Source of the DNA: Methylobacillus rhizosphaerae
Lineage (GTDB): Bacteria > Pseudomonadota > Gammaproteobacteria > Burkholderiales > Methylophilaceae
DNA length: 64,000 bases
Assembly (NCBI RefSeq): GCF_900187985.1
Contig: NZ_FZOA01000003.1
Location: 1 to 64,000, forward strand
Reading direction: 5' to 3'
Shown here: positions 15,324-23,618 of the stretch, piece after piece
Layout of the letters: every line of letters begins with the position of its first letter
Position numbering within the stretch: the stretch's first letter is position 1
The notes under the pieces: generated by a model
What the model was told of the DNA's origin: nothing
What the model saw: the letters and a program-made list of their open reading frames with translations, nothing else
The model's database searches: none
Program-made: the position numbers and the translations under genes

Positions 15324-15367
15324 AGGGGGTGCGCGTATCTATTCGCCTCGGTTTTAGAGTAGCCCCT
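15324..15367 (+). promoter_or_regulatory. Late intergenic element, copy 2
   Basis: GGTGCGCGTATCT at 15328-15340 directly after the portal gene. An outer stem AGGGG (15324-15328) / CCCCT (15363-15367) ends immediately before ATG 15368. An inner stem CTATTC/GAGTAG lies at 15339-15344/15357-15362. No Shine-Dalgarno sequence precedes the start. Confidence 0.55.
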
Positions 15368-15697
15368 ATGAATGATTACGACCCTAATGACATCAACGGA
15401 CAGCAGAAGATAGAGGAAACCGCCGAGCGTAAACGCAAGGTGGCTGTTGATCAGGAGGTCGCTGATTTTAAGTGGCTCATGGAAAGTAAGCGAGGCCGCA
15501 GGATCGTGTGGGGATGGCTTGAGAGGTGTGGTGTTTTTCGACTCAGCTTTAACGCCAACTCAATGACGATGGCCTTTAACGAGGGAAACCGCAATCTCGG
15601 ATTGTCTCTCATCGCAAAAATCCATGCGCTGTGCCCGGAATCTTATTCCGTCATGGTCAAGGAAAACACAAATGACGACAGAAACACTGATGACTGA
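15368..15697 (+). CDS. Bbp19-like structural protein, 109 aa
   Basis: Starts MNDYDPNDINGQQKIEETAE. The central FKWLMESKRGRRIVWGWLERC and SFNANSMTMAFNEGNRNLG agree with the Bbp19 domain of Bordetella phage BPP-1-type podoviruses. It sits between portal and scaffold as there. Its C-terminal coding region overlaps the scaffold start by 26 bp. Confidence 0.7.
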   Translation: MNDYDPNDINGQQKIEETAERKRKVAVDQEVADFKWLMESKRGRRIVWGWLERCGVFRLSFNANSMTMAFNEGNRNLGLSLIAKIHALCPESYSVMVKENTNDDRNTDD

Positions 15698-16325
15698 CAC
15701 TGCCAACAATTCCACGCAGGCTGGGGACGCATCAACACAGGCCGATCAAGGGACTGAACAAACCCAGAACCAAGAAGGCCAACAGCAAGCTGCTGATCAG
15801 CAACCAGCTGACACTGGTGCAGATTCTGCAGCCGCTGCCGGAGCTGAGGAAGGCAAGCCAGAAGGTGCACCAGAGTCATATGACTTCAAGGCTCCGGAAG
15901 GCCAGGCATTCGATGAGGGCGTTATCTCTGCATTTTCGGAGGTAGCGAAAGAATTGAACCTCAGCCAGGACAATGCGCAGAAGGTACTCGACAAGATGGC
16001 TCCTGTCATCCAGCAACAGCAAGTGCAGCAACTCTCACAGGCTCGCGCTGCATGGGTAGAGACAGTAAAGGCAGACAAGGAAATCGGCGGCGACAAGCTG
16101 AACGAAAACCTTGCCATTGCTCAACGTGGCATCAAGCACGTTGGATCGCCAGAACTGACCACTCTGTTGAACGAGTCCGGCCTTGGTGATCATCCCGAGG
16201 TCATCCGCACTTTCGTCCGCATCGGCAAGTTGTTCAGCGAGGATGGATTTGTTGCTGGCAAACCTGCTGCGCACTCCCAGAAATCCACTGCAGAAATCCT
16301 TTACGATAACCCACAAGGAAATTAA
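15672..16325 (+). CDS. Capsid scaffold protein, 217 aa
   Basis: Start chosen at ATG 15672 because AAGGAAAAC precedes it. The N-terminal ~65 residues are a low-complexity acidic Q/A/D-rich tail, followed by a helical core (FKAPEGQAFDEGVISAFSEV ... DNAQKVLDKMAPVI). Composition and position just before the major capsid gene are typical of T7 gp9-like scaffolds. Confidence 0.8.
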   Translation: MTTETLMTDTANNSTQAGDASTQADQGTEQTQNQEGQQQAADQQPADTGADSAAAAGAEEGKPEGAPESYDFKAPEGQAFDEGVISAFSEVAKELNLSQDNAQKVLDKMAPVIQQQQVQQLSQARAAWVETVKADKEIGGDKLNENLAIAQRGIKHVGSPELTTLLNESGLGDHPEVIRTFVRIGKLFSEDGFVAGKPAAHSQKSTAEILYDNPQGN

Positions 16326-16327
16326 AC

Positions 16328-17389
16328 ATGGCAACTCTACCCTTAAAAAACCACAGTACCATTGTCGATGTGGCCAAATCTTTTGGCCCTGATGGCAAAG
16401 TTGCAAAAGTCGCGGAGCTTCTGGCACAAAGCAACGAAGTTCTATCATTTCTTCCATACCGGGAAGGCAACTTGCCAACCGGGCACAAAGGCGTAGTACG
16501 TACTGGCCTGCCAACCGTCTACCTGCGCAGCTTCTACAAGGGCGTGAAAGTCAGCAAGTCTGGACGCGCCACCATTGAGGATGTCTGCGCTATGGCAGAA
16601 GGTCGCAGCGAGATTGACGTTGATCTTGCAGCACTGAACGGTAACGCCAATGAATATCGCGCCTCAGAAGCTGTGGCTTTTGTCGAATCCATCAATCAGA
16701 CTTGGGCGCAACAACTCATCTATGGCGATTCGTCCATTGAGCCAGAAGGCATCATGGGTCTAACTCCTCGTTATAACTCCAAGTCAGCTCAGGCTGGTGC
16801 AAATATTATCGACGCCGGCGGTACTGGCTCCGATAACACATCAATCTGGTTGCTCGTTCTGGGCGATGAAACTATCCATGGCATCTATCCTAAAGGCTCT
16901 CAAGCTGGCTTGCAGCATAAAGACTTGGGCGAAATTGATGCTGAGGATGAAAACGGTGACAAGTACCGTGCACTGGCAGAGCTCTGGAAATGGAAATTCG
17001 GACTGCACGTCAAAGACTGGCGTTATGCAGTGCGTATTGCCAACGTGGATGTTTCCGATCTGATCGCACAGTCTGGCACTCAAGCCATCACTGCAGCCAC
17101 CTGGATCAACAAACTGATGATCAAGGCTATGGCGCGAATTCCAAGTATGGGTATGGGTCGGCCTGTTTTCTTGGCCAGCAGAACAGTCAAGGAAATGTTG
17201 TCTGTTGGCGCGTTGGACAAATCGCAGAATGCTCTTTCCTTCGCCGCCGCCCTCGATCAATACGGACACGTAGCCCCCGGCTCCGTAGCAGGTCAAGGCC
17301 AAGGCATCAGCGGTGGTCAGTTGTTATTCCAAGGTGTTCCAGTGCTGACGGTTGATCAGATCCTGTCCACCGAAGCACGCGTTGTATAA
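16328..17389 (+). CDS. Major capsid protein, 353 aa
   Basis: Located between scaffold and cement genes, with a good ribosome site (AAGGAAATTAA). The sequence shows RTGLPTVYLRSFYKGVKVSK, WAQQLIYGDSSIEPEGIMGL and a C-terminal GGQLLFQGVPVLTVDQILST, as in BPP-1-like major capsid proteins with an HK97 fold. Hundreds of copies would form the shell. Confidence 0.88.
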   Translation: MATLPLKNHSTIVDVAKSFGPDGKVAKVAELLAQSNEVLSFLPYREGNLPTGHKGVVRTGLPTVYLRSFYKGVKVSKSGRATIEDVCAMAEGRSEIDVDLAALNGNANEYRASEAVAFVESINQTWAQQLIYGDSSIEPEGIMGLTPRYNSKSAQAGANIIDAGGTGSDNTSIWLLVLGDETIHGIYPKGSQAGLQHKDLGEIDAEDENGDKYRALAELWKWKFGLHVKDWRYAVRIANVDVSDLIAQSGTQAITAATWINKLMIKAMARIPSMGMGRPVFLASRTVKEMLSVGALDKSQNALSFAAALDQYGHVAPGSVAGQGQGISGGQLLFQGVPVLTVDQILSTEARVV

Positions 17390-17402
17390 AGGAGAAATGC
17401 AA

Positions 17403-17840
17403 ATGGGTATGTTAGATAAAGAAGCCAAATTCGCAACGGCACAGGCTGTTACAGCCACTGGTGATACTGCTAGTTCCAATGTTTATGACGCAGGCAATGC
17501 AGCATCATCTGATATTGGCCTGGCGCGCGAACTGTGGTTGAACGTCAGTGTCCGTGATGCCGCTACTTCTGGTGGTGCTGCAACACTCACCCCGGTGCTG
17601 CAGCACTCGGATGACAACTCAACATTCAGTGATGCACAGGTTGGGCCAACTGTAGCCCTGGCAGGCTTAACTGCTGGCGCCACCTTGTGGCAGGCGCCCT
17701 TGCCTGTCGGCCTGAAGCGTTACACTCGTGTGGCCTTCCGTGTGGCAACTGCAGCGCTGACTGGTGGCACCTTCGATGCTTACCTCAGCTTGGATGTGCA
17801 GCGCAACATCGCTCGTCCATCTGGCTTTACTGTAGCGTAA
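17403..17840 (+). CDS. Bbp16-like capsid cement/decoration protein, 145 aa
   Basis: Start ATG 17403, with GGAG 8 bp upstream. Alanine/threonine-rich beta protein with LWLNVSVRD, TLTPVLQHSDDNSTFSDAQ and FDAYLSLDVQ, resembling the Bbp16 family that stabilises BPP-1-type capsids. It follows the major capsid gene directly. Confidence 0.72.
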   Translation: MGMLDKEAKFATAQAVTATGDTASSNVYDAGNAASSDIGLARELWLNVSVRDAATSGGAATLTPVLQHSDDNSTFSDAQVGPTVALAGLTAGATLWQAPLPVGLKRYTRVAFRVATAALTGGTFDAYLSLDVQRNIARPSGFTVA

Positions 17841-17849
17841 GGAGGCGCC

Positions 17850-18035
17850 ATGAAAGTTATCGCTTTAAGTAATGGGTACCACCCCAAGTCTCCCGGCAGT
17901 CCAGCTCAGTACATCCGTACTGGTGAAACGTTTGAAGTTGAAGATGGAGTGAAGGCGTCATGGTTTGCACCAGTTGATGAGCCAAAACAATCCACTGCCC
18001 AGTCAGACAAGACCAAAAAAGACACTGGCGCTTAA
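17850..18035 (+). CDS. Small late protein, 61 aa
   Basis: A perfect AAGGAGG precedes ATG 17850. The product has a short beta domain (MKVIALSNGYHPKSPG ... GETFEVEDGVKASWFAP) and a lysine-rich tail. It is the last gene before the terminator at 18056, so it belongs to the abundantly expressed capsid unit. The role is unknown. Confidence 0.65.
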   Translation: MKVIALSNGYHPKSPGSPAQYIRTGETFEVEDGVKASWFAPVDEPKQSTAQSDKTKKDTGA

Positions 18036-18055
18036 CCAGTAGTCAGCAATTCAAC

Positions 18056-18081
18056 ACAGGGGCTCTCATGCCCCTGTTTTT
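18056..18081 (+). terminator. Intrinsic terminator between capsid and tail modules
   Basis: Stem ACAGGGGC/GCCCCTGT with loop TCTCAT and a following TTTTT. It separates the capsid genes from tail tubular protein A, the same place as T-phi in T7, and would lower tail gene expression relative to capsid genes. Confidence 0.85.
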
Positions 18082-18096
18082 GTAGGAGGGTACACC

Positions 18097-18738
18097 ATGG
18101 CCTCAGAAGTAGAGATTTGCAATTTGGCACTAGCCAGGCTTGGAGATGATGCCACGATTGCCAGTATCGATCCGCCAGAAGGATCAATGCAGGCTGAACA
18201 TTGCCAACGCTTCTATCCAATCGCACGTGACTCCATGCTGGAAGTGCATGATTGGAATTTTTCGAAACGCAGAACGCTGTTATCTCGATTGACTGTGAAT
18301 AGCTGGAACTGGAGATTCGCCTATGCAGAGCCTGCAAACGTGATCAGGCTGCTCGCTGTCCTGCCTCAACATGCCCCCAGCGATCAAGACAGTGTTCCTT
18401 TTGAATCCGAAGGTAGCGCCAGCGGGGCATCTATTATTCTCACCGATCTGGAAGATGCAACGCTACGCTATACAGAGCGCGTAATTGATACCACAAAGTT
18501 CCCTCCCCTGTTCACCGATGCCCTTGCCTGGCTCCTGGCATCTTATCTTGCCGGCCCAATTATCAAAGGCGCCGAAGGTGCATCCATGGCGCAGAAATGC
18601 TACCAGTCTTTCATGCTGATTCTGGGGCAAGCAAGAACATCCGAAGCCAACCAAGTGCAAAAGGACATTCGGCATATCCCTGATTGGATGGCCGCTCGCG
18701 GAATGGTTGAATGTGGTGACTTCTTGGGGAGGCGTTAA
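18097..18738 (+). CDS. Tail tubular protein A (gp11-like adaptor), 213 aa
   Basis: Opens ASEVEICNLALARLGDDATI and continues HCQRFYPIARDSMLEVHDWNF, signatures of the T7 gp11-like family. The C-terminal part (WLLASYLAGPIIKG) is also typical. It forms the dodecameric adaptor below the portal. ATG 18097 is preceded by TAGGAGGG; the stop abuts the next gene. Confidence 0.88.
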   Translation: MASEVEICNLALARLGDDATIASIDPPEGSMQAEHCQRFYPIARDSMLEVHDWNFSKRRTLLSRLTVNSWNWRFAYAEPANVIRLLAVLPQHAPSDQDSVPFESEGSASGASIILTDLEDATLRYTERVIDTTKFPPLFTDALAWLLASYLAGPIIKGAEGASMAQKCYQSFMLILGQARTSEANQVQKDIRHIPDWMAARGMVECGDFLGRR

Positions 18739-21291
18739 ATGGCATATAAAATCCCGCAAATTTCATTCGGTGGCGGTGAAGTCAGTCCAGAGATGTACGG
18801 TCGCATTGATGATGCACGTTACAGAGCAGGATTAGCCAAGTGCCGAAACTTCGTGATAAAGCCACAAGGGCCCGCCGAGAATCGCCCAGGCTTTGCTTAT
18901 GTGTGTGAGGTGAAGGACTCCTCGAAGGCTGTACGCTTGATCCCGTTTACTTTCTCCTCCACACAGACCATGGTGATAGAAATGGGCGAAGGTTACTTCC
19001 GTTTCCATACCAATGGCGCAACCATCATGGATGATGATGGCATCACTCCCTTGGAGCTGGCCAGCCCTTACGCAGAGAAAGACCTGTTTGACATTCACTA
19101 TGTTCAGTCTGCTGATGTATTAACCCTTGCACACCAGGAGTACGCGCCCAGCGAATTGCGCCGCCTTGGTGCTACTCAATGGGAGCTGAAAGAAATCAAC
19201 TTTAACCCGTCCATTCAGCCACCACAGAATGTCCTTGCAGTGGAAACCGGAAGTACCGAGGACAAATATACGTATTACTACGTTGTCACTGCTCTGGATA
19301 CTTACGGTACAGGAGAGTCGAAACAGTCTGTAGAAGCTAGCGTCGAGGGTAATTTATTCGAGACTGGAGCGACCGTGACGGTCTCGTGGGATGCTGTATC
19401 TGGTGCGACATCATACAATGTGTACAAGCTGCAAGGTGGCATCTACGGATATATAGGTCAGACCAATGGTAACAGCATCGTCGATGACAATATCGCTCCA
19501 GACATGAGTAAAACGCCACCAATTTATGACCCCACATTTGCTGCGGGTGGGATTGAGTCGGTACCTGTATTGGACGGCGGTAGCGGTTACGGCACGGAGA
19601 TAAAAGGTGGCGGCATAACCAAAATCACCATGACAAACAAAGGTAACAATTACCGGTCGCCGGTGCTTACCGTTTCCGATCCCACTGGCACTGGCGCTAC
19701 ATTCCAAGCTACCTCATCAGGGTTTGGCTCTCCGATTTTTAGCGTAAAAGTCCTTACGCCTGGTTCCGGGTACACCAACCCAACATTCACTTTCTCAGAT
19801 GCCGTAGGTTCTGGCTCCGGCGCATCATGCATCGCTTATATAGAGGATATACCCACGAATACCCCTGCCCTTGAGGTCACCGATACGACAGGCAGTGGTG
19901 CATTACTTGTTCCCATCATTAACAGCAGCAATGAAGTTGTGGGTGTAAATGTTGTCAATCCTGGACAAGACTACTCATCGCCAGTGATCACCTGGTCAAA
20001 TGCAGCAGGTGGTTCCGGCGCTGTATTCGGTGATGCTGTGCTGGGTGGTGATGACTATCCAGGCGCAGTCTCATATTTTGAACAGCGCAGATGCTTCGCT
20101 GGATCTGCGAATAAGCCCCAGAACATATGGATGACGAAATCCGGAACTGAGGCGAACATGTCTTACTCCCTGCCGGTGCGCGATGATGATCGAATCTCCT
20201 TTCGCGTAGCGGCAAGGGAAGCAAATACCATCCGGCATATTGTCCCAATGACTCAGCTTCTTCTGCTGACTTCATCTGCAGAATGGCGAGTAGGATCAGT
20301 TAACTCCGATGCCATTACACCCAGCACAATCAGCGTCAGCCCACAGTCCTACGTTGGGGCATCCAATGTCCAGCCATCTATCATCAACAATACGTTGATA
20401 TACGGCGCCGCACGTGGTGGTCATGTGCGAGAGCTGGCTTATAACTGGCAGGCAAACGGCTTTGTCACTGGCGATCTCTCATTGCGGTCATCTCACCTGT
20501 TCGACAATTATGAAATACTTGATATGGCCTACGCCAAGGCCCCGCAACCGATCATGTGGTTTGTGTCATCCTCTGGAAAATTGCTTGGCCTCACATATGT
20601 TCCAGAGCAGCAAGTTGGCGCCTGGCATCAGCATGATACGGACGGCATATTCGAGTCTTGCGCAGCGGTAGCGGAAGGCGGTGAGGATGTCTTGTATTGT
20701 GTCATTCGGCGTGAAATCAATGGTCAGTCTGTGCGGTATATTGAGCGGCTGCATTCGCGTCTGTTTACCGATAAGCAAGACGCTTTCTTCGTTGACTGCG
20801 GCTCGACTTATTCCGGCCCCCCTTCTGATGTCATCTCAGGCCTTGATTACATAGAAGGCAAGACAGTCAATATCCTCGCGGATGGCGCGGTACATCCTCA
20901 GCGCGTAGTCACTGGCGGCAGTATTACTTTGGATGTCGAAGCCAGTATTGTGCATATCGGATTGCCCATTGAGAGTGACTTCAAGACACTACCTTTGACT
21001 GTCCAGCTGCAGGATGGCAGCTTCGGGCAAGGGCACATCAAGAACATCAACAAGGTCTGGCTGCGGGTGATTAATTCTTCGGGCGTATTTGCAGGCCCTG
21101 ACGAAAATTCATTGACAGAATACAAGCAGCGTACAAATGAGCCATGGGGCAGTCCACCTGCCCTGAAAAGCGCCGAGGTTTCCATTACATTATCGCCGTC
21201 TTGGAATGAAGGTGGACAAATCATGATTCGACAAAGCGACCCATTGCCATTGACCGTTGTCTCCCTGACTGCAGAAGTGACAATGGGATAG
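18739..21291 (+). CDS. Tail tubular protein B (gp12-like nozzle), 850 aa
   Basis: Starts AYKIPQISFGGGEVSPEMYG, then CRNFVIKPQGPAENRPGF, the conserved opening of podovirus nozzle proteins. The middle (about 150-430) contains an Ig/FN3-like domain and Gly/Ser-rich beta repeats (GGSGYGTE, GSGYTNPTF, GQDYSSPVI) that look like an insertion relative to T7 gp12. The C-terminal half returns to the nozzle fold (YFEQRRCFAGSANKP). Confidence 0.88.
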   Translation: MAYKIPQISFGGGEVSPEMYGRIDDARYRAGLAKCRNFVIKPQGPAENRPGFAYVCEVKDSSKAVRLIPFTFSSTQTMVIEMGEGYFRFHTNGATIMDDDGITPLELASPYAEKDLFDIHYVQSADVLTLAHQEYAPSELRRLGATQWELKEINFNPSIQPPQNVLAVETGSTEDKYTYYYVVTALDTYGTGESKQSVEASVEGNLFETGATVTVSWDAVSGATSYNVYKLQGGIYGYIGQTNGNSIVDDNIAPDMSKTPPIYDPTFAAGGIESVPVLDGGSGYGTEIKGGGITKITMTNKGNNYRSPVLTVSDPTGTGATFQATSSGFGSPIFSVKVLTPGSGYTNPTFTFSDAVGSGSGASCIAYIEDIPTNTPALEVTDTTGSGALLVPIINSSNEVVGVNVVNPGQDYSSPVITWSNAAGGSGAVFGDAVLGGDDYPGAVSYFEQRRCFAGSANKPQNIWMTKSGTEANMSYSLPVRDDDRISFRVAAREANTIRHIVPMTQLLLLTSSAEWRVGSVNSDAITPSTISVSPQSYVGASNVQPSIINNTLIYGAARGGHVRELAYNWQANGFVTGDLSLRSSHLFDNYEILDMAYAKAPQPIMWFVSSSGKLLGLTYVPEQQVGAWHQHDTDGIFESCAAVAEGGEDVLYCVIRREINGQSVRYIERLHSRLFTDKQDAFFVDCGSTYSGPPSDVISGLDYIEGKTVNILADGAVHPQRVVTGGSITLDVEASIVHIGLPIESDFKTLPLTVQLQDGSFGQGHIKNINKVWLRVINSSGVFAGPDENSLTEYKQRTNEPWGSPPALKSAEVSITLSPSWNEGGQIMIRQSDPLPLTVVSLTAEVTMG

Positions 21292-21354
21292 TGCGCGTAT
21301 CTCTGTAACCAGTGGGTATCGTTCAATCATCAACCACAGATTGGACGATATCCC
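21290..21354 (+). promoter_or_regulatory. Late intergenic element, copy 3
   Basis: AGTGCGCGTATCT at 21290-21302, overlapping the end of the nozzle gene. A long hairpin follows: 21314-21328 (GGGTATCGTTCAATC) pairs with 21339-21354 (GATTGGACGATATCCC) with one bulge. The 3' arm ends directly before ATG 21355. This is the strongest hairpin of the four copies. Confidence 0.65.
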
Positions 21355-21906
21355 ATGGGATTTTCCACAGCTCAATTAGCAATGTCCTCTTTGGGACTGC
21401 AAGCCGGAGGTGCAGCAGCATCTGGCATCGGTAGTTTTTTCAGCGCAAAAACACAGCAATCCAATCTCGACACGCAGGCCATCCTTGCGGAAACCAATGC
21501 CAGACTTGCAGAGCGCACTGCGCAATCTGCTATCAATCAAGGACAGAAACAAGTTGGCGCATTGACGCTCAAGGCTGGACAGCTCAAAGGCGCTCAGCGA
21601 GCCAGGATTGCCGCCAATGGTGTTGATCTTGGTGTTGGAAGTGCCGCCGAGCTTCAGGCCTCAACCGACATCATGAAGGACATCGACAAGAACACTATCG
21701 AGACCAACGCGATACAAAGCGCCTGGGGATACCGCAGCCAAGCTATCAACTATGAACTGCAGGCCAATACATTGCGGTCCAGCGCCGATGCGATAAGCCC
21801 TTGGGGAGCTGGCGCATCATCATTACTTGGTAGCGCCGGAACAGTGGCCAGCTCCTGGTACCAGATGAAAAAGTCAGGCGCCCTTGACGGCACCTGGTTG
21901 GGATAA
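21355..21906 (+). CDS. Internal virion / ejection protein A (gp14-like), 183 aa
   Basis: An N-terminal hydrophobic glycine/alanine segment (AMSSLGLQAGGAAASGIGSFFS) is followed by a helical region (ETNARLAERTAQSAINQGQK) and GVDLGVGSAAELQASTD, typical of gp14-like ejection proteins that insert into the outer membrane. It is the first of three consecutive ejection-type genes. Confidence 0.75.
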   Translation: MGFSTAQLAMSSLGLQAGGAAASGIGSFFSAKTQQSNLDTQAILAETNARLAERTAQSAINQGQKQVGALTLKAGQLKGAQRARIAANGVDLGVGSAAELQASTDIMKDIDKNTIETNAIQSAWGYRSQAINYELQANTLRSSADAISPWGAGASSLLGSAGTVASSWYQMKKSGALDGTWLG

Positions 21907-21917
21907 GGGGATCGTTT

Positions 21918-23618
21918 ATGCCAAGAGTGCCTACCTACGATAGTTTCCAGGCAACGCCAGATATATTGCCGCAAGTAAGAATTTCCACACCGGAGTTGCC
22001 GGACATTGCCGGTCAGCAAACACAACAGATGGCTCGCGGGATGATGCAGTCCGGTGGCGAGTTATCCAAGGTTGCTTTGGATATGCAGCGTGAGGTTGAT
22101 GACTCGATCAACACAGAGGGCATGAATGACCTCATGAAATCCTCTACTGATCTTGAGTTATCAGCACTGCAACTGCAGGGAAAGAACGCGCTTGACCGCC
22201 CGGATGGAAAGAGTTTGCCGGATGAGTTTGTGGAACAGCTCAATAACCGTGCTACCGAAATTGAATCCAACATGAAAACGGACAACCAGAAAAAACGTTT
22301 TCGTATGGAAGCCAATCAGGTAAGCCAGCAACTGTACGGAAAGCTGTCCAAGCACATGGTGCAGCAACAAAAGGTTTATCAGGTTGAAGGGATACAGTCC
22401 CGCATCGAAACCGCACAGAATCGCGCATCCCTCTTGTATGGCGATGCCGAGGCTGTCGCTCAATCTCAGAATGCAATCTCCGCATCCGTAGATGAATTGT
22501 TAAATATGCAAGGCCTGGCTGGTGACAAGGACATCCGGGAAGCCAGAATGATGGAGGCCCTGACCCCTCTGCATGCCGGTGTCATTAACGGCCTGGCTGA
22601 TAGCGGCCGCGTAGACCTGGCCAAGGAATACTACGACAAGAACAGCGCCACTATGTCATTGCAAGCCAGATCAAATGCAATGAAGGTGTTGGAGGAAGGA
22701 CAACGGGAAGCCAGGGGGCAAGCGTATACAGAGCAATTCCTGTCTGAAGCCGGTGGCGATGTATCAAAGGCCTTGGCGTTGGCACGCGAAAAACTATCCG
22801 GGAAAGATGAGGATGATGTTGTTTCGCGAATCAAAAATATTGACGCTGAGCGTGTGACTCTGCGCGAGCGTGCACAGAAGGATGCGGCAGACCAAGCCTG
22901 GCAATTGCTCGCGGCAGGTCGGCGCATCCCCCCTTCTCTTTACGCCTCAATGGATGGCCGAGATGTAGCAACCATCCGACAACATATCGCAAATGGCTCC
23001 CCACAACGCACTGATGTATCCAAGTGGCTTGAATTCGTGAACAAGACACCTGCAGAAATGGAAGCGATGGACCCAGTGACATTGCTGCGTGATTACCGTC
23101 AATACTTCTCGGACTCAGACATCCGTCAGGCAGACGAGATGATACGAGGCATCAAGTCAAAGGATGTCACAGGTCTGCAAGTCTATACCACACAAGACCT
23201 AATGAACCGCACAGCTCGTGAACTTGGCATCTTGCCACAGAGCGGGACTAAAACAACCAAGGCACAAGATAGTCAGTATCTGGAATTTGCCCAACGCATG
23301 CAGGACAAGATAAAAATCCATGAGGCAACTACTGGTAAAAAGGCAACCCAGGATGACTTGTCGCGCCTGCTGCAAGAGGAGAAAAAGAACATTGTGTTTG
23401 TTGATGAGTGGGGATCGGACCCACAAAAAGCCGTCATTGCAATAACTCCGAATGATCAAGCCAAAACCTACGTGAATATTGGTAACGAAGAAATTTATAC
23501 ATCAAGCATCCCGACAGAGCAGCGCATCACCATCATCAGGAAACTACAACAACGAAACATGCCAGTGACAGAACAAGCCATTGCTGATTACTGGGTACGT
23601 GCAGGGAAACCCAAATGA
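21918..23618 (+). CDS. Internal virion / ejection protein B (gp15-like), 566 aa
   Basis: Opens MPRVPTYDSFQATPDILPQ, a common start for this class, then long helices (SGGELSKVALDMQREVDDSI ...). Position and helical nature match T7 gp15, which forms the periplasmic part of the DNA-ejection conduit. The stop overlaps the next gene by 4 bp (ATGA). Confidence 0.72.
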   Translation: MPRVPTYDSFQATPDILPQVRISTPELPDIAGQQTQQMARGMMQSGGELSKVALDMQREVDDSINTEGMNDLMKSSTDLELSALQLQGKNALDRPDGKSLPDEFVEQLNNRATEIESNMKTDNQKKRFRMEANQVSQQLYGKLSKHMVQQQKVYQVEGIQSRIETAQNRASLLYGDAEAVAQSQNAISASVDELLNMQGLAGDKDIREARMMEALTPLHAGVINGLADSGRVDLAKEYYDKNSATMSLQARSNAMKVLEEGQREARGQAYTEQFLSEAGGDVSKALALAREKLSGKDEDDVVSRIKNIDAERVTLRERAQKDAADQAWQLLAAGRRIPPSLYASMDGRDVATIRQHIANGSPQRTDVSKWLEFVNKTPAEMEAMDPVTLLRDYRQYFSDSDIRQADEMIRGIKSKDVTGLQVYTTQDLMNRTARELGILPQSGTKTTKAQDSQYLEFAQRMQDKIKIHEATTGKKATQDDLSRLLQEEKKNIVFVDEWGSDPQKAVIAITPNDQAKTYVNIGNEEIYTSSIPTEQRITIIRKLQQRNMPVTEQAIADYWVRAGKPK

